A stretch of DNA of 53,599 nucleotides from Comamonadaceae bacterium UBA2121 (GTDB lineage Bacteria; Pseudomonadota; Gammaproteobacteria; Burkholderiales; Burkholderiaceae_C): positions 1 to 53,599 of the forward strand of contig DCYB01000006.1 of assembly GCA_002331385.1 (NCBI GenBank), read 5' to 3'. A program made the position numbers and the translations under genes. Position 1 is the stretch's first letter, and each line of letters opens with the position of its first letter. The notes under the pieces are model-generated. The model ran no database searches. It was not told the origin of the DNA and was given only the letters and a program-made list of their open reading frames with translations. This document shows positions 33,404 through 42,626 of this stretch, piece after piece.

Positions 33404-34771
33404 TTAGCGAGTCATCACAAGCATCTCGACCACCCCTTGATCTCCCTCGAGGTGCGCCTGCAAAGCTTTTCCGATGACCGAGCCGGGGAGAATTTGGCCC
33501 GAGGCCCGTTTGGCACGGCCCTCGACACTTGCACTTACCAGTAGGTCACCCGGGCGAATCACGCCGCCTTCCATCGTTACCTTGACCGGAACACGGCCGA
33601 CGAGAGCTAGTGCAGGAAGGCCTGTTGCATCGTCGATACCGGCATTCATCAATACACCCGGCTTGGTGGTTATAACTCCAGCAACCATCGTACTGTCAGC
33701 CTTGCTGGATAGTCGGTAGTGCAGGGCGTTGTCGGGATCGATTTCGACAACATCACCGGGCTGAGGCATCCGACCTCGAAAGTCAATGAGTTCAGCCACG
33801 TCAGCACCGCCTGTCTGTGTGCCGCCATCGAAGTAACCTTTCCCGTCATTCCCAACCCGAGCTTTGCCGCTGGTTCCTTGGAATATGGCGATATCCCCTT
33901 TGCCTTGGAAAAAGGCCGCGGTGCCGGTTCCATTTGTGACTACTTCCAGCGTGTTGCTCGAGTTAGCCGCATTCACATTCTCAAATCGCCCTGCAACGCC
34001 CGTTCCGCCGCTAATGCCAGCTTGTCCCAAAACGCCGAAACCTCCACCTGGGTCGGTGACAAAGCCCCTCACTGCAATTCCCAATGGGCCATCGTGTCTG
34101 CCAACTATTGCTCCAATGCCAGCGCACTTACCAATATTTTTCTCACAAACCGAGCCATTATGTCTCGCAACGATTACCTCTCCAGACGAGCCGTCTCCAA
34201 TAATGGCTGCCGCAGAAATTGAATTTACAACGCCCCAAATGGAATTTCCGCCTTTTGACTCGGCAAAGAATCCGGGACCAACACCGTTGTTCAAAACGTT
34301 GATGCCTCTTGCACCTGTTGACGGGTTGCTCAAACTGACGTCTATACCGCCACCAAGGCCCGAAGTAGAAGCCGTTAACGCAGTGGCTGTACTGGAGCTA
34401 TTGCTAATTGCACCTCTTAACGCGCCTCCATTCCCGCTTTGCGTGACATCGAAAAGCGTGTTTGCATTGCTCGCGGTCGCCGAGTACGGAAGGGAAAAAC
34501 CGGGGACGATGGGACACGGACCAATAAAGCCGAGCACTGTGTCGATGCACATTGCTGTGGTCTGCTGAGGCATCACTCCAAAACCTGGGATGGTGATCTT
34601 GCCATCCTCCTGTATGCGAATCCGTTCCACGTTACCTCCGCTGTCCTTGACTACCAGACCACTGCCCGGGGAGGGTTGAACTACCACGTCAGTTGCATAG
34701 GCAGAGGTAGTTGCGATTGAAAGGACGAGTGAGAGGATTTTAAAAGAGGTAACGCGGATTGCTGCAGGCAT
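33404..34771 (-). CDS. Secreted repetitive protein with conserved C-terminal beta domain
   Basis: The 455-residue protein has a signal peptide (residues 1-26, ending TTSAYA). The middle (about 100-310) is Gly/Ser/Thr/Ala-rich with loosely repeated beta-type segments (for example GGALRGAISNSSSTATALTA). The C-terminal 130 residues (GGADVAELIDFRGRMPQPGD, STMVAGVITTKPGVLM, ALVGRVPVKVTMEGGVIRPG) match a domain seen at the end of many secreted or fibre-like proteins. The ATG follows AAGGAG. It is the last of three secreted-protein genes on this strand. A surface or fibre role is inferred. Confidence 0.65.
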   Translation of the reverse strand: MPAAIRVTSFKILSLVLSIATTSAYATDVVVQPSPGSGLVVKDSGGNVERIRIQEDGKITIPGFGVMPQQTTAMCIDTVLGFIGPCPIVPGFSLPYSATASNANTLFDVTQSGNGGALRGAISNSSSTATALTASTSGLGGGIDVSLSNPSTGARGINVLNNGVGPGFFAESKGGNSIWGVVNSISAAAIIGDGSSGEVIVARHNGSVCEKNIGKCAGIGAIVGRHDGPLGIAVRGFVTDPGGGFGVLGQAGISGGTGVAGRFENVNAANSSNTLEVVTNGTGTAAFFQGKGDIAIFQGTSGKARVGNDGKGYFDGGTQTGGADVAELIDFRGRMPQPGDVVEIDPDNALHYRLSSKADSTMVAGVITTKPGVLMNAGIDDATGLPALALVGRVPVKVTMEGGVIRPGDLLVSASVEGRAKRASGQILPGSVIGKALQAHLEGDQGVVEMLVMTR

Positions 34772-34827
34772 GGAGGACTCCTTCTTACCGGAATAAGAAA
34801 CGTGAAATGGATTGCTTCAGATTTTGT

Positions 34828-35148
34828 TTAATGCTGAATATCGGCCGGATAATCAGAGGCAAGAGGAGGCCTTCCACTCATCAGTTCAATATTGCCACCC
34901 GATCGCCCCGCGTTAGGATCCTGCGCGACTGAGAGTGGTGAGGGCAAGTCTTGCTCTGATGCAAGCACGAAACCTCCCACGTCTTTTGTTTTTTCGATTA
35001 CTGATGCCTCTGATTTGGCTGCGCGTTCTGTTGGAGTATTTGAAGCGAGATCTGATGCCAATATAATTGAGTCATTCTGCGCTTGTGCATGGTACGGGGC
35101 AATCAGTACACACGCAAAGACAAGGAGCTTATTCATTATGGATTTCAT
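34828..35148 (-). CDS. Small secreted hypothetical protein
   Basis: About 106 residues. MKSIMNKLLVFACVLIAPYH followed by AQA is a good Sec signal; the mature part is hydrophilic with Ser, Asp and Pro. Start codons at 35148 and 35136 are both possible. It is 27 bases downstream of the IPTL-type gene and 56 bases upstream of the repetitive secreted protein, all on one strand, so the three are likely co-transcribed. Function unknown. Confidence 0.55.
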   Translation of the reverse strand: MKSIMNKLLVFACVLIAPYHAQAQNDSIILASDLASNTPTERAAKSEASVIEKTKDVGGFVLASEQDLPSPLSVAQDPNAGRSGGNIELMSGRPPLASDYPADIQH

Positions 35149-35175
35149 TGCTGTGGGCAAGAGTGGCGATTTTTT

Positions 35176-36000
35176 TTAAGCGCGACGCGACGTTGCTTTG
35201 GGTTTTTCGTGTACGGATAGCGACCTCAGGGTTCCTGGATTCATAATGCAAATAATTGCCGCTAGCGTTAATAATGCCCATACAGACAAGGAAGGGACTG
35301 GGTTAATGCTGGTAGGAGGGTCCGGTGGCTCGGGAGTTTTTGGAGGATTTCCTTTTTCATCAAACAAGAACCAGCGAAACACGTTTCCGGCTGAGATTGA
35401 TTGGAAAAGACTTGGCTCGCCTGGGGCCACCTGCGCTCCGACTGCTCTGTTGTCCGCTACGTCTACGAATTGAACTGTTTGTTGAGATGTAGCGGTTATT
35501 AGCGATGGATTGCCTGAGACGGAGCTGCGAACTTTCAATAAATTGCCGCTCGTTCCTTGTAGAGTCAGTTGTCCTGTGACAGTGGTGTTTTGCCCAGAAT
35601 CAAAAATGACCTGCTTTCCTGATGTCGTCGTTATCGAAAGACTGTGGAAAGTAGGGCTGCCACTAATTTGAGTGATCGCACGTGAGCAGCCGTCAACGAT
35701 TTGAACGGTGCCTGCTCCTCCAATCAAAGTATTTCCTGCAGAAAAGTTACCCGCGACTGAAATATTTCCGTTTTGATTGTTCAGAGTTCCATTCGAGGAG
35801 AGTGCATCAACTCCAGACAGATGAGCACTTGATAGGTTTGCTGTACCAGATACGGTAAAGCTTGAACAACCAAAATTAACCGCGGCATCTCCAAAGTCAA
35901 CAACAGAACCTGTTCCAACAGTTATTTGCCCCTGCGCATAGGCCGTCAGTGAAGTTGCAGAAAGGAGGGCGCCAAGCATCCATACTGTTGATTTTTTCAT
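35176..36000 (-). CDS. Secreted beta-rich protein with atypical IPTL-CTERM tail
   Basis: The 274-residue protein has a signal peptide ending AYAQG and a beta-strand-rich, Ser/Thr/Asn-rich passenger (GTANLSSAHLSGVDALSSNG, IGGAGTVQIVDG). Near residue 235 it has VPSLSVWALL followed by a hydrophobic helix, a variant of the IPTL-CTERM sorting motif. The tail then extends about 20 residues beyond the helix with basic and polar residues (HEKPKATSRRA), longer than the canonical short basic end. The ATG at 36000 follows GGCGGG. Likely an envelope-anchored surface protein. Confidence 0.6.
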   Translation of the reverse strand: MKKSTVWMLGALLSATSLTAYAQGQITVGTGSVVDFGDAAVNFGCSSFTVSGTANLSSAHLSGVDALSSNGTLNNQNGNISVAGNFSAGNTLIGGAGTVQIVDGCSRAITQISGSPTFHSLSITTTSGKQVIFDSGQNTTVTGQLTLQGTSGNLLKVRSSVSGNPSLITATSQQTVQFVDVADNRAVGAQVAPGEPSLFQSISAGNVFRWFLFDEKGNPPKTPEPPDPPTSINPVPSLSVWALLTLAAIICIMNPGTLRSLSVHEKPKATSRRA

Positions 36001-36124
36001 TGACCCGCCGATGGACGATTGTTGAAACTGATGAAATTGATTCTATAAATGGGTTACAACTTGTCAATACCGTGAATAGGTGAACGGGAAAACCCTAGTT
36101 TGCGCTGCGCCTTGCTCGTCCGTC

Positions 36125-36469
36125 TTAGCGAGAGCTACTTTTACGTACTCTCACTCTCACTCGCACCATGCCTGCCAGCCTCTCGCTCGTAAAGTCGGCC
36201 AGGTCCATGGTTTCATCGAAGTATCGGCAAAACGCGTCGAAGCGGCGGCGCTCCCAGTCCACTGCGCCACGCTTTTCGACACTGACCGACTCCAGATACT
36301 TCTTGCAGGCTTGGCCCAGCGTATGGTCTTTGCGCAGCGTTTTCTTGCTCTCTTGCTCCAGCGCCCAAGCTTGAGCGTCTTTTTTGAGCGTGAAAGTCTT
36401 CGAGACGCGCACTCCATCGCGTTGGATTTGCGCTCTCCAGCCGCTCCGGAATTTGCCGAAGTAGGCCAT
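36125..36469 (-). pseudogene. Truncated phage-type integrase (N-terminal fragment)
   Basis: The 114-residue frame begins MAYFGKFRSGWRAQIQRDGV and continues with SKTFTLKKDAQAWALEQES, the AP2-like arm-binding part of tyrosine recombinases, followed by a SAM-like core-binding start (TLGQACKKYLESVSVEKRGA). It then ends abruptly in a short simple repeat region (RVRVRVRKSSSR). The catalytic domain with the R-H-R-Y residues is missing, so it cannot be an active recombinase. Its start lies about 140 bases from the 3' end of tRNA-Leu, the classic place for an integrative element, so this is most likely the relic of a lost or decayed genomic island. Confidence 0.75.
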
Positions 36470-36605
36470 GGATTAGCTCCCTCTGTTCGCACGCTTTGTG
36501 GGAAGCGTGTGTGCAAATCTGTTCGCAGAGCTAAAAAGAAGTGATGCCCCGCTAGAGGGGGAAATCGTACCCTATCATGAGATAAACCACTGTAATTGCT
36601 ATCAG

Positions 36606-36690
36606 TGGTGCCCGAGGCCGGAATCGAACCGGCACGCCTTGCGGCGGCGGATTTTGAGTCCGCTGCGTCTACCAATTCCACCACTCGGGC
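36606..36690 (-). tRNA. tRNA-Leu (anticodon CAA)
   Basis: Reading from 36690 down, the sequence begins GCCCGAGTGGTGGAATTGG, pairs its acceptor stem with CTCGGGC near 36611, and has the anticodon arm gcgga-CTCAAAA-tccgc, so the anticodon is CAA (decoding UUG). A TpsiC arm with GGTTCGATTCC follows, and CCA is encoded at 36606-36608. The 85-base length with extra variable arm is typical of tRNA-Leu. It sits between an integrase relic and cysM. Confidence 0.95.
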
Positions 36691-36726
36691 TATTGTCGGG
36701 TGCGTGGATTCGCGAAGAGATGAATT

Positions 36727-37650
36727 ATGGCACAGTATCGGGGTATGAATTCCTATCCGACCATCGAAGACGCAATCGGCCACACTCCTCTGGTTGCGCT
36801 ACAGCGTATTGGAGCGCAAAACAATGTCGCACGCGGCAACGTGATTCTTGGAAAATTGGAGGGGAACAACCCCGCAGGGTCGGTGAAGGATCGGCCTGCG
36901 GTGTCGATGATCCGGCGGGCGGAGGAGCGCCGGGAGATCCAACCGGGCGATACGCTCATTGAGGCCACGTCCGGCAATACCGGGATTGCGCTGGCGATGG
37001 CGGCGGCGATCAAGGGCTATCGCATGGTGTTGATCATGCCGGAGGATCTGTCGATCGAGCGCGCGCAGACGATGAAGGCGTATGGCGCGGAGTTGATCCT
37101 CACGCCCAAGAGTGGCGGCATGGAGTACGCGCGCGACCTGGCCGACACGATGGTCAAGCAGGGCAAGGGCGTGGTGCTCGATCAGTTTGCGAATCCGGAC
37201 AATCCACGCATTCACTATGAGACCACGGGCCCCGAAATCTGGGAGCAGACGGGCGGGTGCATCACGCATTTTGTGAGTGCGATGGGCACGACCGGCACGA
37301 TCACGGGCGTGTCACGCTTTCTCAAGGAAAAAAATCCGCATGTGAAGATCGTGGGGGCGCAGCCTACGGAAGGGTCGCGCATTCCGGGCATTCGCAAGTG
37401 GCCTGAAGAGTATCTGCCGAAGATTTACGATCCGTCGCTGGTGGATGAACTGGTCTATGTGACGCAGGACGATGCAGAGGACATGGCGCGTCGTCTGGCG
37501 CGCGAAGAAGGCATTTTTGGCGGTATTTCTGCGGCGGGTGCGTGCTATGTGGCGCAGCAGATTGCCGAGCAGGAGAGCAACGCGACCATCGTGTTTGTGG
37601 TGTGCGATCGCGGTGACCGGTATCTTTCGACGGGCGTGTTTCCGGCCTGA
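36727..37650 (+). CDS. cysM: Cysteine synthase B
   Basis: The 307-residue PLP enzyme makes cysteine from O-acetylserine and sulfide or thiosulfate. PLP lysine K54 lies in NPAGSVKDRPAVSM; the substrate/phosphate loop TSGNTGIALA begins at residue 81; SAMGTTGTITGVSRFL is the glycine-rich PLP phosphate cup. Length and sequence fit CysM better than CysK. The ATG at 36727 follows GAAGAGA; a later in-frame ATG at 36745 has a poor spacing. It is the first gene after tRNA-Leu. Confidence 0.93.
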   Translation: MAQYRGMNSYPTIEDAIGHTPLVALQRIGAQNNVARGNVILGKLEGNNPAGSVKDRPAVSMIRRAEERREIQPGDTLIEATSGNTGIALAMAAAIKGYRMVLIMPEDLSIERAQTMKAYGAELILTPKSGGMEYARDLADTMVKQGKGVVLDQFANPDNPRIHYETTGPEIWEQTGGCITHFVSAMGTTGTITGVSRFLKEKNPHVKIVGAQPTEGSRIPGIRKWPEEYLPKIYDPSLVDELVYVTQDDAEDMARRLAREEGIFGGISAAGACYVAQQIAEQESNATIVFVVCDRGDRYLSTGVFPA

Positions 37651-37732
37651 GTTGGGCGCAGGGCGCGTATTCGATCCATAACAACAATCCGGCGCCGTTG
37701 CGGTCAGCGGTGCCAGACAGGAGACAAGTCCC

Positions 37733-38308
37733 ATGCAATACGAAACCCGGTTTTGCACCAACTGTGCGACGCCGCTGGAGTCCATGGTCGAAATGGAAGA
37801 CAGCGGCCTGAAGGCGCGGCTGCGTTGCCCGGCCTGTGGCTGGACGCACTGGAACAATCCGACGCCGGTGCTCGCGGCGATTGTGGAGGTGAACGGGCAG
37901 GTACTGCTCGCGCGCAATGCGCTGTGGCCGCCTAAAATGTTCGCGCTGATCACCGGCTTCATGGAAGCTGGTGAGTCACCGCAAGAGGGTATCGCGCGGG
38001 AGGTGAAGGAGGAGACCCACCTCGACGCGCGTTCCGTGACGCTGGTAGGGGCGTATGAGTTCCTGCGCATGAATCAGGTGATCATTGCCTACCATGTCGT
38101 GGCTGAGGGCGAGGTGCGCCTGTCGCCAGAGCTGGTGGACTATCGGATGATGGATTTGAAGGACCTGAAATGCTGGCCCGCAGGCACTGGCTATGCGCTG
38201 GCTGACTGGTTGAAGACGCGCGGCCACGAGCCGGTGTTCTTCACGGAAGAGGAAAATGCCGAACGCAGGCGTGGGCTGGATACGCCGCCCGAGCCCGCCA
38301 AAGATTGA
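37733..38308 (+). CDS. NUDIX hydrolase with N-terminal zinc ribbon
   Basis: The 191-residue protein has a zinc ribbon (C8, C11, C32, C35) like that of NADH pyrophosphatase, then a NUDIX domain with the box GFMEAGESPQEGIAREVKEE (G75, E81, R89, E90, E93, E94). It should cleave a nucleoside diphosphate-linked substrate; the identity is not clear. AGGAGA precedes the start. It lies between cysM and a TusA-like gene on the same strand. Confidence 0.85.
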   Translation: MQYETRFCTNCATPLESMVEMEDSGLKARLRCPACGWTHWNNPTPVLAAIVEVNGQVLLARNALWPPKMFALITGFMEAGESPQEGIAREVKEETHLDARSVTLVGAYEFLRMNQVIIAYHVVAEGEVRLSPELVDYRMMDLKDLKCWPAGTGYALADWLKTRGHEPVFFTEEENAERRRGLDTPPEPAKD

Positions 38309-38352
38309 TGGCGTGCGTTTGTTGAGTGGTTGCAGAGTGAGAGTCGGAATTT

Positions 38353-38580
38353 ATGCAGATTGACAAGGAAATTGATGCGCGCGGACTGAACTGTCCGTTG
38401 CCGATTTTGCGCGCCAAGAAGGCGTTGGCGGAACTGGCCAGCGGGCAGTTGCTGAAGGTGGTTTCGACCGACACGGGTTCGATGCGAGACTTTCAGGCGT
38501 TTGCCAAGCAGACTGGAAATGAACTGGTGGAGCAGCAGGCGGTGGGTGACGAGTTCATTCACGTTTTGCGCCGCCGCTGA
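38353..38580 (+). CDS. TusA-like sulfurtransferase
   Basis: The 75-residue protein has the family pattern DARGLNCPLPILRAKKAL with the persulfide-carrying cysteine C14 in the CPxP motif. TusA proteins relay sulfur as a protein persulfide for tRNA thiolation and other pathways. It follows cysM and the NUDIX gene on the same strand, a loose sulfur-related context. It could be TusA itself or a paralogue. Confidence 0.8.
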   Translation: MQIDKEIDARGLNCPLPILRAKKALAELASGQLLKVVSTDTGSMRDFQAFAKQTGNELVEQQAVGDEFIHVLRRR

Positions 38581-38583
38581 AAC

Positions 38584-38619
38584 GCCCGGTTCCGGATTGA
38601 AGCCCGGTTCCGGATTGAA
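38584..38619. repeat. Perfect 18-bp tandem duplication
   Basis: The unit gcccggttccggattgaa occurs twice without a gap at 38584-38601 and 38602-38619, just after the TusA-like stop codon and before a terminator. It probably arose by slippage or local duplication. Confidence 0.85.
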
Positions 38620-38630
38620 CGCCGCAAACA

Positions 38631-38662
38631 AGAAGGCCCGCATCGCAGGATGCGGGCCTTCT
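38631..38662. terminator. Bidirectional terminator between TusA-like gene and galU
   Basis: The arms agaaggcccgcatc (38631-38644) and gatgcgggccttct (38649-38662) are perfectly complementary around a gcag loop. It lies between two converging genes and probably serves both. Confidence 0.85.
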
Positions 38663-38702
38663 TCGTTCTGGAGTACGTTCCGGGTCGAACGCGGGCTCTG
38701 AA

Positions 38703-39593
38703 TCAGTCGAGCGACAGGTTCTTGAGGTATTCGCGGAAGCTTTCGCCCACGCCGGGGTGGCACAGGGCCAGCTCGACAGTGGCTTCCAGGAAGCCTTCCT
38801 TGCTGCCGCAGTCGTAGCGCTTGCCGGAGTATTGGTAGGCGTAGATGGTTTCGGAGGCCATCAGGCGATCGATGGCGTCGGTGAGCTGGATTTCGCCGCC
38901 CACGCCCTTGGGTTGGTTGCGGATTTCGTCAAAGATGGCGGGTGTGAGCACGTAGCGGCCTGCCACGCCCATGCGCGAGGGGGCTTTTTCCGGCGCGGGC
39001 TTTTCCACGATTTCATCGATGCGCATCAGCGGGCCGCCAGCGGGCTCGCCCTTGACGATGCCGTAGCGGCGTGTGTGCTCCAGCGGCACTTCTTGCACTG
39101 CCAGCAGTGAACGGCCTTGTTTGGCGAACGCGGCCGTCATCTGCGCCATCACGCCGGGGCCGCCGTTGTTGCCGATCATCAGGTCGTCCGCCAGCAGGAC
39201 GGCGAAAGGCTCGTTGCCCACCAGTGGTTCGGCGCAGAGCACGGCATGGCCCAGCCCCAGCGAGCGCGGCTGGCGCACGAACAGGCAGTTCATGTCATCC
39301 GGGCTGATGCTGCGCACCAGGTCCAACATCTCGCGCTTGCCCGCGTTTTCCAGTTCGTTTTCCAATTCGTAGGCGGTATCGAAATGGTCTTCGATGGCGC
39401 GCTTGCTGCGGCCCGTCACAAAGATCATGTCGCGAATGCCGGCTTCATAGGCCTCTTCGACGGCATACTGGATGAGGGGCTTGTCCACGACGGGAAGCAT
39501 CTCTTTGGGGGATGCCTTAGTGGCGGGGAGAAAGCGTGTGCCAAGACCGGCAACAGGAAAAACGGCCTTGCGCACGCGGGTGTGATTGCTCAT
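38703..39593 (-). CDS. galU: UTP--glucose-1-phosphate uridylyltransferase
   Basis: This 296-residue enzyme makes UDP-glucose from UTP and glucose-1-phosphate. It has the nucleotidyltransferase signature AGLGTRFLPATKASPKEMLP at the N-terminus and the downstream motifs FAVLLADDLMIG and EKPAPEKAPSRMGVAGRYVL typical of GalU. The ATG at 39593 is favoured over an in-frame TTG six codons upstream. UDP-glucose made here would feed GalE and envelope or exopolysaccharide synthesis. It is separated from valS by a terminator. Confidence 0.93.
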   Translation of the reverse strand: MSNHTRVRKAVFPVAGLGTRFLPATKASPKEMLPVVDKPLIQYAVEEAYEAGIRDMIFVTGRSKRAIEDHFDTAYELENELENAGKREMLDLVRSISPDDMNCLFVRQPRSLGLGHAVLCAEPLVGNEPFAVLLADDLMIGNNGGPGVMAQMTAAFAKQGRSLLAVQEVPLEHTRRYGIVKGEPAGGPLMRIDEIVEKPAPEKAPSRMGVAGRYVLTPAIFDEIRNQPKGVGGEIQLTDAIDRLMASETIYAYQYSGKRYDCGSKEGFLEATVELALCHPGVGESFREYLKNLSLD

Positions 39594-39625
39594 GAGATGC
39601 TGTACTTTCAAGGAATTCCGGGTGG

Positions 39626-39657
39626 AAAAAAGCGCGATACCTGACCGCGCTTTTTTT
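39626..39657 (-). terminator. Rho-independent terminator after valS
   Basis: The pair aaaaaagcgcg (39626-39636) and cgcgctttttt (39646-39656) encloses a nine-base loop, with A/T runs at both ends. It lies about 50 bases beyond the valS stop and before galU. Confidence 0.85.
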
Positions 39658-39704
39658 CATTCTAGCGTGACATCATTACATTCGATTACATCTATTTCTA
39701 TGGA

Positions 39705-42611
39705 TCAACCCAGTCGCGCCAACTGTTCCTTGATGCGGGTCAGGGTCGCGCCGAAATCCGCCACACGCTTCTTTTCTTGCTCGATCACGGCGGGTGGCGC
39801 TTTTGCAACAAATGCCTCGTTGCCCAGCTTGCCATTGGCCTTGGTGATCTCGCCTTCGAGGCGCGCGGCCTCCTTGGCCAGGCGCGCCTTTTCTGCGGCC
39901 ACGTCGATCTCGACGAAGAGCGCCAGTCGCGCTTCGCCGACCACGGACACCGGCGCATTCTGCGCAGCGGCAGCCCACGCGGCCTCATCGTCGAACACCT
40001 TGACTTCGCTGAGCTTGGCCAGGTTTTGCAGCACGGCCGCGTTGTCGCGCAAGAAGGTGGCATCGGCAGCCGTGCCGGCCACTGCTAGCAGCGGCAAGCG
40101 CTGTGCGGGCGACACGCCCATTTCGCCCCGCAGCGTGCGGCAGGCGTCCACCATGTGCTTGATGCGGCCCACGTAGGCGATGGCGGCCTCGTCGATCTTG
40201 GCGGGCTGCGCTTCGGGGTAGCGTGCGATGGCGATGGAGTCGCCCGGCAGGCCAGCGACGGGCGCCACCTTTTGCCACAGCGCTTCGGTGACGAACGGAA
40301 TCACCGGATGCGCCAGTCGCAAAATGGCCTCGAGCGTGCGGATCAGCGTGCGGCGTGTGGCGCGCTGCTGGGCTTCGTTGCCGTTCTGGATTTGCACCTT
40401 GGCGATTTCCAGATACCAGTCGCAAAACTCGTTCCAGACGAATTCGTAGATCGCATTGGCGACGTTGTCGAGGCGGTATTCGGCAAAGCCCTTGGCGACT
40501 TCGGCTTCCACCTTTTGCAGCTCGGAGGAAATCCAGCGGTCGGGCTGGCTGAAGTGCATGTAGCCTTCGAGCTCGCCGCCAGGCTGGCACTGCTCTTTGG
40601 TGTGCTCCTTGAGGCCGCAGTCGAAGCCTTCACAGTTCATCAGCACGAAACGCGAGGCGTTCCAGAGCTTGTTGCAGAAGTTGCGGTAGCCCTCGCAGCG
40701 CTTGCTGTCGAAATTGATCGAACGACCCAGCGAGGCGAGCGCGGCAAAGGTGAAGCGCAGTGCGTCCGCGCCATAGGCGGGAATGCCTTCAGGGAATTCC
40801 TTTTGCGTGTTCTTGCGCACGCTAGGCGCGGTCTCGGGACGGCGCAGGCCGGTGGTGCGCTTGTCCAGCAGCGGCTCCAGTGCGATGCCGTCAATCAGGT
40901 CGACTGGGTCGAGCACGTTGCCTTCGGACTTGGACATCTTCTTGCCCTGCGCGTCGCGCACCAGGCCGTGGATGTAGACATGCCTGAACGGCACGCGACC
41001 GGTGAAGTGCGTGGTCATCATGATCATCCGGGCGACCCAGAAGAAGATGATGTCGTAGCCCGTCACCAGCACGGAGGAGGGCAGGTAGAGGTTGTAGTCG
41101 GAATCGGCGGCTTCGCCTTGCTCGGGCCAGCCCATGGTGCTGAAGGGCACGAGCGCGGAGGAATACCACGTGTCGAGCACGTCCGGATCGCGTGTGAGCG
41201 TCTTGCCTGGCGCCTTGGCCTGCGCCTCGGCTTCGTTGCGGGCGACGATGCAATTGCCGTCCTCGTCATACCACGCCGGAATCTGGTGGCCCCACCAGAG
41301 TTGGCGCGAGATGCACCAATCCTGGATGTTGTTCATCCACTGGTTGTAGGTGTTCACCCAGTTCTCGGGCACGAATTGCACCTGCCCGCTGGCCACGGCA
41401 TCGATGGCCTTGGCTGCGATGGATTTGCCGCTGGCGTCGCCTTCGCCCATCTTGGTCATCGCGACGAACCACTGGTCGGTGAGCATCGGCTCGATGACCT
41501 GTCCTGTGCGCGTGCAGATCGGCACCATCAGCTTGTGCTTTTTGGTTTCGACGAGCAGGCCTTGTGCTTCGAGGTCGGCCACGATGGCCTTGCGCGCCAC
41601 GAAGCGGTCCATGCCGCGGTACTTTTCCGGGGCGTTGTCGTTGACCGTGGCGGTGAGGGTGAGCACGCCGATCATCGGCAGCTTGTGGCGCTGGCCAACG
41701 GCGTAGTCGTTGTTGTCGTGCGCTGGCGTGACCTTCACCACGCCGGTCCCGAACTCGCGGTCCACGTAGTCGTCCGCGATGATCGGAATCTCGCGGCCCA
41801 CCAGCGGCAGCGTCACGGTCTGGCCGATCACGTGCTGGTAGCGTTCATCTTCGGGGTGCACCATCACGGCCACGTCGCCCAGCATGGTTTCGGGGCGCGT
41901 CGTCGCCACCACCAACTGGCCCGAACCATCGGACAGCGGATAGGCGATGTGCCAAAGCGAGCCGTCCTTCTCTTCGCTTTCGACCTCCAGATCGGACACG
42001 GCGGACTGCAGCTTGGGGTCCCAGTTCACGAGGCGCTTGCCGCGGTAGATCAAGCCCTGCTCGTATAGGCGCACGAAGGTTTCGGTCACCACCTTGGAGA
42101 GCTTGTCGTCCATGGTGAAGTACTCGCGGCTCCAGTCCACGGTGTCGCCCATGCGGCGCATTTGCGTGGTGATGGTGTCGCCGCTCTTTTCCTTCCACTG
42201 CCAGACCTTTTCCACGAATTGCGCGCGGCCCAGGTCGTAGCGGCTGATGTTCTGGTCCTGCAACTGGCGCTCCACCACGATCTGCGTGGCAATGCCCGCG
42301 TGGTCGGTGCCCGGCACCCACGCCGTGTTGTAGCCCTTCATGCGGTAGTAGCGCGTGAGGGAGTCCATGATCGTCTGGTTGAACGCATGGCCCATGTGCA
42401 GCGTGCCGGTCACATTGGGCGGCGGCAGCTGGATGGAGAAATTCTTGTGTTCGGCGACCGACTCTGCATTCGGCGCGCCCGTGCCGCGGTAGCCCGCGTT
42501 GCCGTAGCCGCGCTTTTCCCATTCGGGGCCCCAATGGGCCTCGATGGCGGCGGGTTCAAAGGACTTGGAAAGGCTGTCGAGGCCCGGTTGTGCAATCTTG
42601 TTATCGCTCAT
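39705..42611 (-). CDS. valS: Valyl-tRNA synthetase
   Basis: The 968-residue class I synthetase attaches valine to tRNA-Val. The HIGH signature appears as PPNVTGTLHMGHA (HMGH at 72-75) and KMSKS as GKKMSKSEGN near residue 560; an editing domain lies between, with VATTRPETMLGDVAVMVHPE. The C-terminal coiled coil (AARLEGEITKANGKL) is present, so the gene is complete. The start at 42611 is immediately downstream of a stable hairpin. Confidence 0.97.
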   Translation of the reverse strand: MSDNKIAQPGLDSLSKSFEPAAIEAHWGPEWEKRGYGNAGYRGTGAPNAESVAEHKNFSIQLPPPNVTGTLHMGHAFNQTIMDSLTRYYRMKGYNTAWVPGTDHAGIATQIVVERQLQDQNISRYDLGRAQFVEKVWQWKEKSGDTITTQMRRMGDTVDWSREYFTMDDKLSKVVTETFVRLYEQGLIYRGKRLVNWDPKLQSAVSDLEVESEEKDGSLWHIAYPLSDGSGQLVVATTRPETMLGDVAVMVHPEDERYQHVIGQTVTLPLVGREIPIIADDYVDREFGTGVVKVTPAHDNNDYAVGQRHKLPMIGVLTLTATVNDNAPEKYRGMDRFVARKAIVADLEAQGLLVETKKHKLMVPICTRTGQVIEPMLTDQWFVAMTKMGEGDASGKSIAAKAIDAVASGQVQFVPENWVNTYNQWMNNIQDWCISRQLWWGHQIPAWYDEDGNCIVARNEAEAQAKAPGKTLTRDPDVLDTWYSSALVPFSTMGWPEQGEAADSDYNLYLPSSVLVTGYDIIFFWVARMIMMTTHFTGRVPFRHVYIHGLVRDAQGKKMSKSEGNVLDPVDLIDGIALEPLLDKRTTGLRRPETAPSVRKNTQKEFPEGIPAYGADALRFTFAALASLGRSINFDSKRCEGYRNFCNKLWNASRFVLMNCEGFDCGLKEHTKEQCQPGGELEGYMHFSQPDRWISSELQKVEAEVAKGFAEYRLDNVANAIYEFVWNEFCDWYLEIAKVQIQNGNEAQQRATRRTLIRTLEAILRLAHPVIPFVTEALWQKVAPVAGLPGDSIAIARYPEAQPAKIDEAAIAYVGRIKHMVDACRTLRGEMGVSPAQRLPLLAVAGTAADATFLRDNAAVLQNLAKLSEVKVFDDEAAWAAAAQNAPVSVVGEARLALFVEIDVAAEKARLAKEAARLEGEITKANGKLGNEAFVAKAPPAVIEQEKKRVADFGATLTRIKEQLARLG

Positions 42612-42626
42612 GGCAATGCAATGAAA

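Noticed and set aside
40155..42068. 637-codon plus-strand open frame
   Set aside because: Antisense shadow of valS.
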